Assembly: GCA_019916065.1 (NCBI GenBank)
Contig: CM034241.1
Location: 558,001 to 622,000, forward strand
Length of the DNA stretch: 64,000 nt
Source of the DNA: Vitellaria paradoxa
Lineage: Eukaryota > Streptophyta > Magnoliopsida > Ericales > Sapotaceae
Direction: 5' to 3'
Shown: positions 11,632-23,377 of the stretch, piece by piece
How the letters are laid out: every line of letters starts with the position of its first letter
Numbering within the stretch: position 1 is the first letter of the stretch
Notes under the pieces: model-generated
The model's database searches: none
Told to the model about the DNA's origin: nothing
Seen by the model: only the letters and a program-made list of their open reading frames with translations
Translations under genes and position numbers: made by a program

Positions 11632-11780
11632 TGTTTGGAGTGATAAAAAGTGAGAAAAAATAAAATAAAGTGAGAAAAGTTGTAAATTCATAATGTGTGC
11701 AGTAAAATAAAAAAGTTGATGTGATAAAAATTTTTAAAAATTTTAATTTTTTTTTTTTTTTAGATACTAAACGCACCCAT
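11632..11780. mobile_element. MITE of the AAAAGTGAGA family, degenerate
   Basis: Runs from GTGTTTGGAGTGATAAAAAG to a right end that reads GGGTGCGTTTAG on the minus strand. The body shares AAAGTGAGA and AGTTGTAAATTCATAAT with 55988-56146. A T-run at 11746-11761 interrupts it. The 106-residue minus-strand frame at 11597-11917 is a by-product of this element. Confidence 0.45.
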
Positions 11781-12196
11781 TTGTCTGTCCAAACAGGCCG
11801 AGAGCAATAACTAGCAATGAAAGGCGGGACAGGGAGGCAAAACAAAGAGCAAGCAGAGCAATCATTAAATACTAGAAGAGGTACCTTTGCTATTTGAAAG
11901 ATGGAGGGGAAAAGCACTGTACAAGTGAAAATTAAGACATATTTAAAGTTAGTAAAAATTAATAAAAATTATAATTTTATAATGTAGTGATACAAAGAGA
12001 ACGATAATTTTTAAAAAAATTTTATACTTTTTGTGAAATTTAGAATTTCAAACGAAGCCTAAAACACATATACGTATCACTTAGACATGTGACACATGCG
12101 TGGTTCAAAACTCACGTAATATAAAAAAATAATTATCAATTATATTTTGAAAAGAATAAGCTATTTTTTGAATTTGATTAATAGCTGCCTTCTATT

Positions 12197-12229
<33 letters not shown>

Positions 12230-12875
12230 GGGTTTAGCTATGAACAGACCCCATTAGCAGCTGCATATCATCAGTTTATCACTAGTGTTGGAATTTGACT
12301 TGCAGTTGTTGGAATGGTAGGGGGGGGGGGGGGAAATAATAAGCTAGCTAGTTCAGTAGTTGGAGGTCACTGATGATGGGTACATATGTCTGTGTTGGAA
12401 GACGCAGGTGTAAAAGTAAAACCATCAACTCTCCTCCTTTCTACACCTCAACCTGACGTAAAAAAAAGTTGCACTTGTATTTGGCAGCTGAGTTCTACTT
12501 CTCCATACTGTGGTCAGAACATAATAAGCAGGAAGCAAATGTGCAAAAGACCCTAGCTAGTTTTTGGGGCAGAAACAATTTTTTAAAATATAAATAATCA
12601 ATCTTTAATACAAAATTTTAATAAGTAATTTTACGCTTTTAAAATATTAAAAGAATTATCTTTAAAATAAAATTATTGAAGTCCGCTACCCCCAAATACA
12701 CTTTAAAAAGAGTTATCGTTGAAATAAAATTATTGAAGTCCGCTGCCCGCAAATCCTTAAAATATGAGTTACAGATTAACTACAACTATAAACAAATATA
12801 AAAGTCGTAATCTATATACATGTGTGTGCGTGTATTTTTTTTCTTAGAAAACGAACGATTCGTTCCTTGAGCTGA

Positions 12876-12973
12876 ACGTCACAACCAAGCAGTCGAATCC
12901 ATCACATCTGGGGTGTGATGGAACACGTCACAACCAAGCAGTTGAAACTTTGACTTCTGGGGTGTGATGGAAC
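12876..12973 (-). repeat. 49-bp tandem duplication in a possible gene relic
   Basis: ACGTCACAACCAAGCAGT starts at 12876 and again at 12925. On the minus strand both copies give a similar peptide followed by a stop: FHHTPEVKVSTAWL in one and FHHTPDVMDSTAWL in the other. About 60 bases of open frame precede the first copy (IPDCKIKLKGIGKVTK). I do not recognise the protein. It may be a fragment of a lost secreted-protein gene. Confidence 0.4.
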
Positions 12974-14693
12974 TTGGTGACCTTGCCAATTCCCTTCAAC
13001 TTGATCTTGCAGTCAGGGATCACAATTTCAATTCACTCCGACGGGCACCCATGGTCCGATAACTGTAATTATTTTTAGCGTGGCTTGAAACTCAAAGGAT
13101 AAGAATCTTGTTTCGTCTACTCATGGCCGAGTTCGATTTTTCGAGAATTCTTTTTTCTTGTTCTTATGATATGTATGTTTAATATACTCAAAAAAAAAAA
13201 AAAAAAGGTACACTCATTTTTAAATTTTATTGATAATGATACGAGTTAAAATATAAAAAAAAAATAATCATAGGTTATCTTTATGAGGATGATAAATATA
13301 GTGTACATAATGAGTATAAGTCAATTATTACTCAAATTATCTATACTAATTATTCATTTGTTGGGTACTTAATGGATATTACCTGATTACTTGTCTAAAT
13401 TATTCAATTATCAGTCTAAAATTATCGAATACTCGAATTTATGCAAATAATACCATCAATTCAGATACTAAATTATATATATTGTGTTCAAAGAACGAAA
13501 TCCATTTAATTAATACCAAATAATTTAAGAGTCTAATAACCAAATAATTTATTTTAGACTTAAGATTTGGTAATTTTAGACTTAGGATGTAGTACTCGGT
13601 GTAACAAATTGACACAATTTTTTTTTTTTTTACTTAATTATAGTAGAGGTTTAAGATGAGATCAAATAAGATATTTTATTAAAATGTTTAGATTTAGGCT
13701 CCGTCTGAGATAATTTTTTTTTTTATTAAAATCTCTATTAATCTCTTTAAAATTAAAAATTTTTATTTATGAAATAAATTTTAAAACTATAATTTTTACA
13801 AATTTAAATAAATTTAGACAAATTCAAACACCACACGATTAAAACGGGAGTCTTTCTCGTGATCGGACTTTTGCTTTGTGGGTGCTTCTGATTTTGTTCG
13901 CATGCGCTGTCTGGCCCCTTCGAGACATACACATGGTAGCAGGTAGATGGGCAATAGACACACATTTCAAGTGCTTATTAAATTATTAATATATTGTATA
14001 TAATTATCATCATTAAAAATATTTTCCTTGCTTGAAATAAATTAATTTAATATAGTCAATTCTGATATTAATTAAACCAAGTCATCGAGTCAATGCATGA
14101 TACATTCAGTAATGAAAAATATAGAAATAGACGGAACACATGATAGCATGAATTTGATCACACTACACGCCGGACCATGTACTGATAAATCAATTTTGGT
14201 TTATTATTTAAGACAAAAACAACCATTTTCCATGTTTGTTGATGATTAAATGAGGACTGTGTGGCATAAAAATATTTTCCCGAGCATGATAGTAGGTGGC
14301 TAACATTTAATTATACAATCCCCGGCCACAATGATATTTGGCTGATTATAAATTTCACCCCCGATCAGGAATATATTCTAGTTAAATTGAGACTAAATAG
14401 TTTGCCAATTACATTGTATAATTATTTTACTTACTACACTCAAGTGTAACAGGAGAAAAGATCTACAGAGAACGGCTCCCAAAACTTACATCATCTGGCA
14501 TTTAATGTTAGCCACCTACCTCCATTTTAATTCATATCAAAATAAAGCAGCAATCAAATCAGCAGAAAGTAAGAAAGACACTCCATCTATAAATACCGAA
14601 AATGAAGACAAGGTAGAGGCTTTTGAGCCTCCTTTTTCTTTGATCCTCTTCTTTCTTTATCTCTCTCTCTCTCTATTTGTTTACGTGAACTTA

Positions 14694-15010
14694 GAGGCCG
14701 TTTGGCAACTCAACTTTTGGTGTGTTTGACAAAATCATAAATTTTTTCACTTTTTTGATTAGCTACAGTAAAAAGTACACTCCATAATTACAACTTTTTT
14801 GATTTGCTACAGTAAAAAAACATACCAAACACTCAAAAGCTACCACTTTTTTGCTTTGCTACAGTAAAAAATTTACCAAACACCCAAAAGTTACTAAAAA
14901 ATACTAAAAATTTCACTTGGTTCAACCAAACACACAAAAAGTGCAAAAAAAAAAAGAAACACCCAAAAAACTACCAAAACATGAGTTTTTTTGAATTGCC
15001 AAACACCCCC
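14694..15010. mobile_element. 317-bp PIF/Harbinger-like MITE
   Basis: The left end GAGGCCGTTTGGCAACTCAA pairs with the right end, which reads GGGGGTGTTTGGCAATTCAA on the minus strand. TTA flanks both sides (14691-14693 and 15011-15013). The interior repeats GCTACAGTAAAAA several times, a word also found inverted in the related element at 57482-57836. It overlaps the end of a spurious frame at 14505-14729. Confidence 0.75.
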
Positions 15011-15318
15011 TTATTATCTATATGAGTTATTGACTTAAGTATTGGAGTATTCTTGGTCGGGAACCAACTCCGACCGCTTTATTTCACTATTTTCTTACAA
15101 GCAGGTCGCCGCAGCGAGGGAATCTCCATGAACAAGGGAGAGAAGGGGTTTACGAAGAAAGAGGGTAAAAAATATGGCCGAACAAGGACAATATATATAT
15201 ATATATATATTAAACTAAATCTAATTCTATATATGTGTTCCTTTAACTTAAATAAAAAAAATAACAATCATAAACCGCACATGATTGTCTGATTCCAATT
15301 GTTTATCAGGTAGATTCA

Positions 15319-15455
15319 AGTGGTGTTTAGTTTATTAAATTTTACCAAAAGTTAAAAAAAAATTTATTAATTTTCTCTAACTAAATTTCACCACTTATTA
15401 TTTTTTCATCAACTTTTTGTACTTTTATTATATTTTTTGCCATCTAAACACCCCC
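15319..15455. mobile_element. 137-bp MITE
   Basis: Left end AGTGGTGTTTAG, right end CTAAACACCCCC, flanked by TCA on both sides (15316-15318 and 15456-15458). Size and ends resemble the 137-bp element at 61839-61975. Non-coding. Confidence 0.65.
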
Positions 15456-16138
15456 TCAACTTGATACGCATATCTTTGTCACGCAACTACCACTATTGAT
15501 GAAATGTGTTTTAGATCAATAATCTGTCGAGTTAAAAAAAAAAAAAAGAAAGTAAAAGGTTGAAAATTTAAATTTTTTACTCTTATTTGATTTAAAATAA
15601 AAAAAATGATACAAAAATATATATGATTTGATAAACTAAAAATAATTAAATTAAAAATTAATTTGTTGTGGACTTTTTTTAATTCACTTAAATATTAGTA
15701 TTATTTAAAATTCTAAATTTATATTTTTTTCTAAGAGTTGTGTTCATATTTGTTACTTCAACATTTGCTTTTTCATAAGGTCTATAATAGTATAAGAGAA
15801 TACAGAAAAGTTTAGAGGTTGCAATATCTTTTACTATTATACAACGAGCTCTCATATTTGGTAAAACTCATCTTTTTATGAAGCGGCAGTTTTGGTGAAA
15901 CTCATTTCACTAACTAAATTATTCAAGTACCCTTAACTAACTATTCATGTTTACTTATATTACCTTTACATACTTTTAAGGATATTTTGGTATTTTAAAC
16001 TAAGTTATGTTCTCCCCATGGTCACTAGAGTTCTAAATTCTTAACTAAATTCTTTTCCATTGGCAGTTATACGTTAATACTAGTATTAACTAGATTATTG
16101 GCCTAATTCAATTCTCCACTAATCTTCTACTAAATTTT

Positions 16139-16261
16139 AGATTTTGTTGGAATCTTTGAATCTCTCAGCTTCTTCTTTTAGATCCTATTGGATTCTTTGA
16201 ATTTCTTAGCTTCTTCTTTTAGATCCTATTGGATTCTTTGAATCTCTCAGCTTCTTATTTG
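16139..16261. repeat. 41-bp tandem repeat, three copies
   Basis: Three consecutive 41-bp units start at 16139, 16180 and 16221. Each contains GGATTCTTTGAATCTCTCAG or a close variant and ends in CTTCTTCTTTT. A fourth, more decayed unit follows to about 16320. Nothing suggests coding. Confidence 0.8.
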
Positions 16262-16439
16262 AGTTGTTGGGATTTTAAATTTTTGATTAATCTTTTAGTC
16301 TCTCAGTTTCTTCTTTTGAGTTGTTGGAACTTTTTGGAATTCTTCTTTCAAGGTAAGCTTTTCACCAATTTTTTTTCTTTTAATTTATAGAGAGAGATTA
16401 ACTCATTATTTTTTTAATTAATTCACCATTTTATATTTT

Positions 16440-17262
16440 TTTGACTATCTTAGTAAAATAGATAAAGTTGACGAGAGAGATGTATTTTTTGAGAATGGAG
16501 AAAGATGACAGGATATCAGTAGAGAGAAACAGAAAAGTCATAGTCTGTGATTTTCCAAAAGTTTCACATATTTTGTGAAATAAAAAAACTTTAATAAAGA
16601 TAAACTTAATAAAATAGATAGAGATGATACGATAAAATATTAAAAAAAATAAAGTTGATGAGAGAGATTAAAAGAAAAAAAAAAGATACAAGAGGTGGAG
16701 ATCAGTGATTAAAGATTTTTTTTATTAGTTTACAATTTCTTTTTATCATTATTTTGCTGCAATTTGAAGTTAAGTAAGGAGATATGACAGTATTTTTTTT
16801 AGGATTTTTAAAGGAGATAAAAAAAAGGATTAGGATTTTTTGTCGTTAGTAAAATAGAATCTTAAAAAGATAGAGATGATGAGAGAGATTAGAAGAAAAA
16901 AAAAAGATCGAGATCATAAGAAAGATTAGAAGAAAAAAATGAATAGATAGTGATTAAAGACATTATTTGTTTAGGATTTTTTGAAGAAGACAAAAAAAAA
17001 AAGAAGATTAAGATTTTTTATTATTAGTAAAATAGAATCTTAAAAGATAAAGATAATGAGAGCAGTTGGAAGGAAAAAAAAAAGAGAGAGAGAAAGAGAG
17101 ATAAAGATCATGAGAGAGATTAGAAGAAAAAAAGGGATAGATAGTGATTAAAGATTTTTTTTTTTATTAATTCACCATTTCTTTTATCATTATTTTGCTG
17201 CAATTCAAATACACAGAAATCGAGTAGTATTGAAAGATGATAGTATTTTTTTTAGGATTTTT
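16440..17262. repeat. Degenerate purine-rich direct repeats (left half of array)
   Basis: Several imperfect direct repeats share a module order: AGGATTTTT, an AAAAAA-rich run, TTAGTAAAATAGAATCTTAAAA, GATGAGAGAGATTAGAAG, then CACCATTTCTTTTATCATTATTTTGCTGCAATT. Modules recur near 16800, 16975 and 17250 at irregular spacing. The array is interrupted by the copia element at 17263-22153 and continues on its other side to about 22650. It is non-coding and nature unknown; it might be part of a larger unrecognised element. Confidence 0.6.
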
Positions 17263-17609
17263 TGTAAAGATTTGGTAACAAATACAGAGAGTTTTTTAAT
17301 AGGGATTTTGAATTGAAAAAACTCACTCTATTAATGAAAAACGAACCTACAATTTAAATAGAAGAAATCTAATATACCAAATCAACATGCGCAGACTTTT
17401 AGGAAACTAAATCAGATGTGGTGAGCATCCTCAACCACAACTCCTACAAACTAGGATTCTACTAAAATCAAACATGTTGAACATCTTCAACCACAACTTG
17501 TACAAACTAGGACACTACTAAAATCAAACAAGGATACTTACCTGACTTGGTCTAACAGTCACCATGCCAGTATTATTTAATTAAAAAAAAAACTTACTAA
17601 CTCTTAATA
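17263..17609 (-). repeat. 3' LTR of the copia element
   Basis: 347 bp. In plus orientation it begins TGTAAAGATTTGG and ends CTCTTAATA. The terminal CA has become TA, while the other LTR keeps CTCTTAACA. About 88% identical by eye to 21809-22153. Confidence 0.9.
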
Positions 17610-18120
17610 CCCTCCCTTAAACTGATTTCTGCTTAAAAATAATTTAGGATTTCTCTACTATCAAATGGTCTTCTTCATCTACTGCTTCTCCCTTACCAAT
17701 GCTTTGAACCAAACAAACCCAAGCATATTCATCGACTTCTCAAATGCTAGTTACTTCAATGGCTTAGTCAAGATGTCTATAACTTGTTCTTTAATTTTAC
17801 AATATTGCAACTCAATCTTTTCATCCTTATAAGGATCTCTTTAAAAATGAAAATGAACATCAATGTGTTTACTTCTCCCATACATTACTGGATCCTTTGA
17901 CAGTTTGATAGTTAAGATGTTATCACAATAAATAACTGTTAGACCCTTTTGCTTATCACCCAAGTACTTCAAACATTTTGCTAAGCCACAAAGCTTGACA
18001 TCCACTTGAAACTGATGCTAAAAACTCAACTTCAGTTGTGGAAAGTGTCACTATCTATTGCTTTTTTGAATATCACAATATTGCACTAGAATTAAGCATG
18101 AATACATGATCAGATATACT

Positions 18121-18282
18121 CTTGCGATCATCCATATCACCCGCGTAATCACTGTCTATATAGCCAACAAATCCAGACCCATTTTATTTTTATAAAACAC
18201 ACTTGCGATCATCCATATCACCCGCGTAATCACTGTCTATATAGCCAACAAATCCAGACCCATTTTATTTTTATAAAACACA
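18121..18282 (-). repeat. Perfect 81-bp tandem duplication inside the copia element
   Basis: The 81 bases from 18121 to 18201 are repeated without any difference at 18202-18282. The length is 27 codons. It lies in the region expected to encode the RT-RNase H part of the polyprotein. Perfect identity contrasts with about 12% LTR divergence, so the duplication is much younger than the insertion. Confidence 0.9.
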
Positions 18283-18687
18283 CCATAATCAACTGTACCC
18301 TTTACATATCTAAGAATTCTTCTAGCTGCACTGAGTTGCATCTCAAATGACTTTTCCATGTATCTACTAATCAAACTTATTACATAATGATGTCGGGTCT
18401 CATGGACTTTAAATACATGAAACTACCAATGATTTTCTTGAAATAAGTGCTATCTACCTCATTCTCACCAGTATCTTTATGCAGCTTTAAGCCAATTTCT
18501 ATTGATGTTCCAAATGACTTGCAATCAGTCATTTGAAATCTTGCAAGAATTTCCTATGCATACTTTTTCTGATAGATGAAATTACTAGTAGTAGTTTGAA
18601 TGACTTCTAATCCCAGAAAATAACACATTAATCCCAGACAAGTTATTTTAAACTCCTTCATTATAGACATCTTAACTCATCAAACAT

Positions 18688-18960
18688 CTAAACATTATTA
18701 CCAGTGAAAATCAAGTCATCAATATATAAACATACGATGAGTAATTTACCTCTTTCAGTCTTGACATAAAAAGTGTGCTCGAAGGGACATTTGGGAAATC
18801 CCAACTTGTCAAAATGAGCATCTATGCGACTATACCAAGCTCTTGGTGCTTGTTTCAGTCCACAGAGTACTTTCTTTAACCTGTAAACATTCCCATCCTT
18901 TTCTTTCATTTTCATAACCAAGTGACCAGACAATAAACACATTTTCTTGTAAATTTTCAC
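18688..18960 (-). pseudogene. Copia reverse transcriptase fragment
   Basis: A 90-residue open stretch with the copia RT signature: GLKQAPRAWY near its middle and YIDDLIFTGN at its end, which contains the catalytic aspartate pair of the polymerase. Frames before and after it are interrupted. It belongs to the dead element at 17263-22153. Confidence 0.9.
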
Positions 18961-20201
18961 GTAGGAAAGCGGACTTTACGTCTAATTGAAAATTTGACCA
19001 TAAGTTTTGAGCTGCAAGTGAGATCACCAAGTTGATTGTATCTTACCTTGTAACTGGGGCTAATACTTCCTTATAATTAATCTCATGCATCTGCTTATAA
19101 CCTTTCACTACCGGCTGAGTTTTGTACTTGTCAATTTCATCCTTTTTCCTTCAATGTTGTTCTGAAAACCTATTTGACACCAATGGTTTTCTGTTGTTTG
19201 TTTTCTGTCGTTTAAGTAAATTTGTCAGTTCCCAAGCGTGATTTCTCTCAATTGACTCAATTTCTTTATCCATTGCTTCATTTCATTTCTTCTCTTTGAC
19301 AACCTCATCGTATGTGATTGGATCGCTATCTACATACAATGTAAAATGAGCATTATTATCATCAGAACTTGAGTTATCAACTCTGACCTTTTTCTTGTGT
19401 TTTAGTTCCTCAAATTATAATCTCTTTCTTCTTCTAATTGTTGATGAAGTTGAGTCACAAGTTGAGGAGATTGCTGTTCTTGGATTTCGAGAACTTCTTT
19501 TATTTCCCCATTTGGGACATCATCATCAAAAATTGGATTTGGAATTGAATTGCTATCAGTCTAATTCCATTTGGCTTCTTCATCAAACACTACGTCTCTA
19601 CTTATTATCACTTTCTTTGTCATATGATTAAATAACTTATAAGCCTTTGAAGTTTCACTTACTCCAAGAAACACACATTTCTTATTCATGGCATCAAGTT
19701 TCTATCTTCTTTCATTAGGTATATGTGCATACGCAATGCATCCAAATACTTTGAAAATGCTCAACTAAAGGCTTTTTTTCCACTCCATGCCTCTTGAGGT
19801 GTCATGTACCTCACTACAAAGGTTAGAATCTTATTTAAAACATGGATTAACCACAACACTGCTTTGGGCCAAAATTGTTTTGGAACACCTCCTGTAGCTA
19901 GCAAGCTTTGAACCGTGTTGAGAATGGTTCTATTCTTTCTTTCACATATGCCATTTCGTTGTGGTGTATATGAAGTAGTCAGCTACCTTTTATGCCATTT
20001 GCTTTACGATGTGCCTCAAATTTAATAGAGCAAAAATTTCTTCCTCGATCAGTTCTGAGAACTTAAATCTTCTTATTAGTCTCATTTTCAACAAGAGCCT
20101 TGAAATTCTTGAATACATGGAAAACATTCAATATTTCTTGCAAAAAATACACCTAGGTTTTCCTACTAAAATCATGTACAAAAGATATAAGGTATCTTTT
20201 G

Positions 20202-20618
20202 TTACCATTTGAAGTTGGATTGATTGGTCCATAGATCTAAGTGAACCAATTCAAGTACAGCTCGAGCTCTTTCTAGTTTTCTACTAAGGAATTTATCTAT
20301 TTGATACTTCCCAATAATACAATCTTCACATGCTTTCAATGGAAGAAAGATTAATGGAAGGCTAGTAACCATTTGCTTCTGATGAAGGGTCATCAAGCCA
20401 TTGAAATTCAAATGACCATATCTTTGATGGCACCTCCATAACAAGTCATCTTTTTTAGCAAGCAAGCAAGCTTGCACTGTCTTGATCTTCAAAGGAAACA
20501 ACCTATTTGGAGTCATTTTTACCACAACAATAAAGCCTCTTTTTGGATCATACACTTCACATGCTCCTTTAAATATTGTGATTCTATATCCTTGGTCTTG
20601 TAATTGTCCAACAATCAA
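20202..20618 (-). pseudogene. Copia GAG-pre-integrase and integrase start
   Basis: An open stretch of up to 138 residues with the GAG-pre-integrase pattern: a motif beginning GACEVYDPKRG, then RLFPLK, then HQRYGHLNFNGL, then CEDCIIGKYQ, leading into the first part of the integrase core (LELVHLDLW). It comes after the protease remnant in transcription order. Stops follow soon after. Confidence 0.88.
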
Positions 20619-21790
20619 GAGATTTGTTTCAAATCAAAAATATAAAAGACATTTAAAATGGTTTTAGTGAGATCATTCCTAGTCTTGATTTGAATATCTC
20701 CTTTTCTCATTATGTTCACAGTTGATTTATCCCCAAAAGTTACAACTGATTGAAAATTTTCATCTAAATTCACAAAAGAAAGCTTACATCCACTCATGCG
20801 GTTGCTATAACCAATATCACATACCAAGTCTTTTGATCAAGCTCCTCCAAGGCATGAAAGGCCATTGAAAGTGTCTCTTCCTCTTTTTTCTCAACAAAGT
20901 TGAATTTTTCTCTCTTTTCATTTGGTAACTTTGTATAGCATTCATTCTTATCGTGACCAAAGTTTCCATATCTATAATATTCAATCTTAGACTTGTCATG
21001 TTATCCTTTTCTTTTTTCTTGAGAGTCTTTATCTAGCTTGGAAACATGAGATGAATTGCTTCCATCTCTATTTCCACGACCTCTTCCGCTTCTCCCTCGA
21101 CCTCTTCCTTTCATGCTCGAGGATTCAGCATAGTTAGAGGCTTTGAGAGCTGTTTGCTCCTCCACATCACTTGTTCAATTTAATTTTTGTTCATGAACAA
21201 GCAAGTAACTGTGAAGCTCATCAATGGACATATGTTTAACATCTTTAAACTCTTCAATAGAACAGACAACATAGTTTCATTTTGAGGTCATTGATTTCAG
21301 GATCTTCTTAACAACTTTAACGTCTTCTGTGATTGCACCATTAAAGTGCATCTTATTTGCAATTTCCATTATTCTCCCGAAGAAATCTGCAACAAATTTT
21401 CTTGATTTCATTTAAAGAGTCTCAAAGTCTCTTGATAGAGCTTGAAGCTGTGCTCACTTTACCCTAGTTATGCCTGAGTATTTTTTTTCATTGAATCCCA
21501 AATACCTTCGGAAGTGTCCTTGTAGAGAATGGTCTCCAAAATCGAGTGAACAATTGCTTGGAACAAATAGTTCTTTGCTCTCAAATCCTTGAGCTTTCAA
21601 TCTGCCAAAACCTTGGCTTGTGCATCAGTAAGTATTTCTGTTTCACCTGGTCCAGTTACCCTATTCTCCACAATATCCCAATATTCTTTGGACCTCACCT
21701 CAAAAAATTTTCCATCAACATGCTCTAATGGTCATAATGAGCATCAAAACAAGGAATTGCTGATTGCACAAAACCATTACTATTGAATGC
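20615..21790 (-). pseudogene. Copia gag, zinc-knuckle and protease remnants
   Basis: Read on the minus strand this part gives broken pieces of gag near the 5' LTR. A zinc knuckle follows at about 20940-20985 in which two of the three cysteines have become tyrosine (YYRYGNFGHDKNEC). Then comes a protease-like motif (DIGYSNRM, near 20800) in place of the usual DTG-type site. The Cys-to-Tyr changes are G-to-A on the coding strand, as expected from decay of methylated cytosines. Confidence 0.8.
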
Positions 21791-21808
21791 TATAACTCTA
21801 ATACTAAA

Positions 21809-22153
21809 TGTAGAAATTTGATAACAAATATAGAGAATTTTTTAATGGGGATTTTGAACTGAAAAAACTCACTCTATTAATAAAAAATGAACTTGCAATT
21901 TAAATAAAAGAAATCTAGTTTGCCAAATCAACGTGTGCAGATTTTAGGAAACTAAATCAGAAGTGATGAGTATCCTCAACCACAATTCCTACAAACTAGG
22001 ATACCACCAAAATAAACATGTTGAACATCTTCAACCACAACTTCTATAAAGTAGGACGCTACCAAAATCAAACTAGGATACTTACTCAACTTGGTCTAAA
22101 AGTTACCATGTCAACATTATTTAATTAAAAAAAAAACTTACTAACTCTTAACA
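21809..22153 (-). repeat. 5' LTR of the copia element
   Basis: 345 bp, beginning TGTAGAAATTTG and ending CTCTTAACA in plus orientation, so both terminal dinucleotides are intact. The paired LTR is at 17263-17609. Confidence 0.9.
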
Positions 22154-22650
22154 TTTTTAAAGGAGAAAAAAAAAAGATCAAGATTTTTTATCATTAGTAA
22201 AATAGAATCTTAAAAAGATAGAGATGATGAGAGAGATTAGAATTAAAAAAAAAAAGAGAGAGAGAGAGATGGAGACCATGAGAGAGATTAGATGAAAGAG
22301 AGAGAGAGAGAGATGATAAGAGAGATTAGAAAAAAAAAAGAGAGATACAAAGATATTAGAAGAAAAAAATAGAGGAGACGAAGATCGGGAATAAACAGTA
22401 GTTAAAGATTTCTTTTTATTAATTCACCAATTCTTTTTATCATTATTTTGTTACAATTCGAATACGCAACAGTCAAATAGAGAGAGATGTTAGTATTTTT
22501 TTTTAAGGATTTTTTTTTAGTTAAGAGAGAGAAAAAGGAAAATAAAGATAGTTGAGGTTATAAAAAAAAATGAGAGATACGGGAGATATTGATTGGGAAT
22601 AAATAGGGATCAAAGATTTGTTAAGTATAGATAAAGAGGAAAAAAAGAGT
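22154..22650. repeat. Purine-rich direct repeats (right half of array)
   Basis: Continuation of the repeat array split by the copia insertion. It resumes with the same module order as at 16800: TTTTTAAAGGAG, an A-rich run, TTAGTAAAATAGAATCTTAAAA, GATGAGAGAGATTAGA. GA-rich microsatellites lie at 22253-22312. No coding potential. Confidence 0.6.
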
Positions 22651-23040
22651 GAGAGAGATTATAATTTTCCATTCCGAATAGGATTTGTTTTAAATTGTTT
22701 ATTACAATTTTAAAAAGATTTTTTAGATTAATAAAATTATGTAGATAATCTAATCTATACTTTAGAATACTAATAAATTTATAACAAAGATAACTTTGTA
22801 TTTTTTAATTTTCTCAACTAATTAAAGATTTTTAAATACTTTAGCTTTTGTTTGTTTTTATTTATGAAGTTTTATATTTTTTTTTAGTTTTTTTGAGTAA
22901 AGGGTTTTTAATACTTTGTTTTTCATCTTATCCTTTATTTTGCAGTTTTATACGTTTTCATATCTTTATTTTCATATAAATTTTAAAATTAAATTTTCAT
23001 AAAAAAAAAATTATTTTTCACACACATCGTGTATGCACTT

Positions 23041-23377
23041 ATACACTATTTTTAAATAGCACATTAGTTTTGAAACCTCCATGGCAAATATAGGGACACT
23101 ATTTTATAGTCAGTAAAAGACGCGATTTCATATTTTTCATAACTATTTTTTAAGTCTATTCTTGTTGGGAGTTTGATCCACCATACACTATTTAAATAGC
23201 ACATTAGTTTTGAAACTTCTATGGTAAATATATGAACACTATTTTATAGTCAGTAAAAGACGCAAGTTCATATTTTTCATAACTGTTTTTTAAGTCTATT
23301 TTTGTTGGGAGTTTGATCCACCTAAGGCTGAGGGTTCCCCACGTATATTTTTCATAACTGTTTTCTAAGTCCATTTT
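23041..23377. repeat. About 140-bp tandem repeat abutting the TRIM element
   Basis: Units begin ATACACTATT at 23041 and 23183, with a truncated third from about 23344 to 23377. The first two units end with TGTTGGGAGTTTGATCCACC (23163 and 23303), the same sequence type as the outer end of the TRIM LTR that starts at 23378. The minus-strand frame 23219-23455 is a product of the repeat. Confidence 0.75.

Larger units (their letters stand above)
11250..14690. other. Intergenic region with homopolymer runs and a gene-relic-like repeat
   Basis: No complete gene. It contains a T-run joined to a G-run of about 20 at roughly 12201-12228, a second G-run at 12319-12333, a 49-bp duplication at 12876-12973 and an A-run at 13190-13206. 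The 12870-13060 part is less AT-rich and has a short open minus-strand frame before a stop, suggesting an old gene fragment. The rest is AT-rich and shows nothing I can name. Confidence 0.4.
17263..22153 (-). mobile_element. Decayed Ty1/copia LTR retrotransposon
   Basis: A 4.9-kb element in minus orientation. The 3' LTR is at 17263-17609 and the 5' LTR at 21809-22153. By eye they differ at about 41 of 346 aligned positions, so the insertion is old. A purine tract (TTAAGGGAGGG on the minus strand, 17610-17620) borders the 3' LTR. A degenerate primer-binding site (TAGTATTAGAGT, 21806-21795) lies two bases inside the 5' LTR and resembles the copia initiator-tRNA site TGGTATCAGAGC. TTTTT flanks both ends (17258-17262 and 22154-22158). 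Remnants appear in copia order from right to left: gag, zinc knuckle, protease, GAG-pre-integrase, reverse transcriptase and RNase H. All carry stops and frameshifts, so it cannot make its own proteins. Confidence 0.92.

Noticed and set aside
14505..14729. 74-residue frame
   Set aside because: Its 3' end runs into the inverted repeat of the MITE at 14694.
16139..16261. CRISPR-like short direct repeats
   Set aside because: The units are contiguous 41-bp tandem copies without spacers, in a plant nuclear context.
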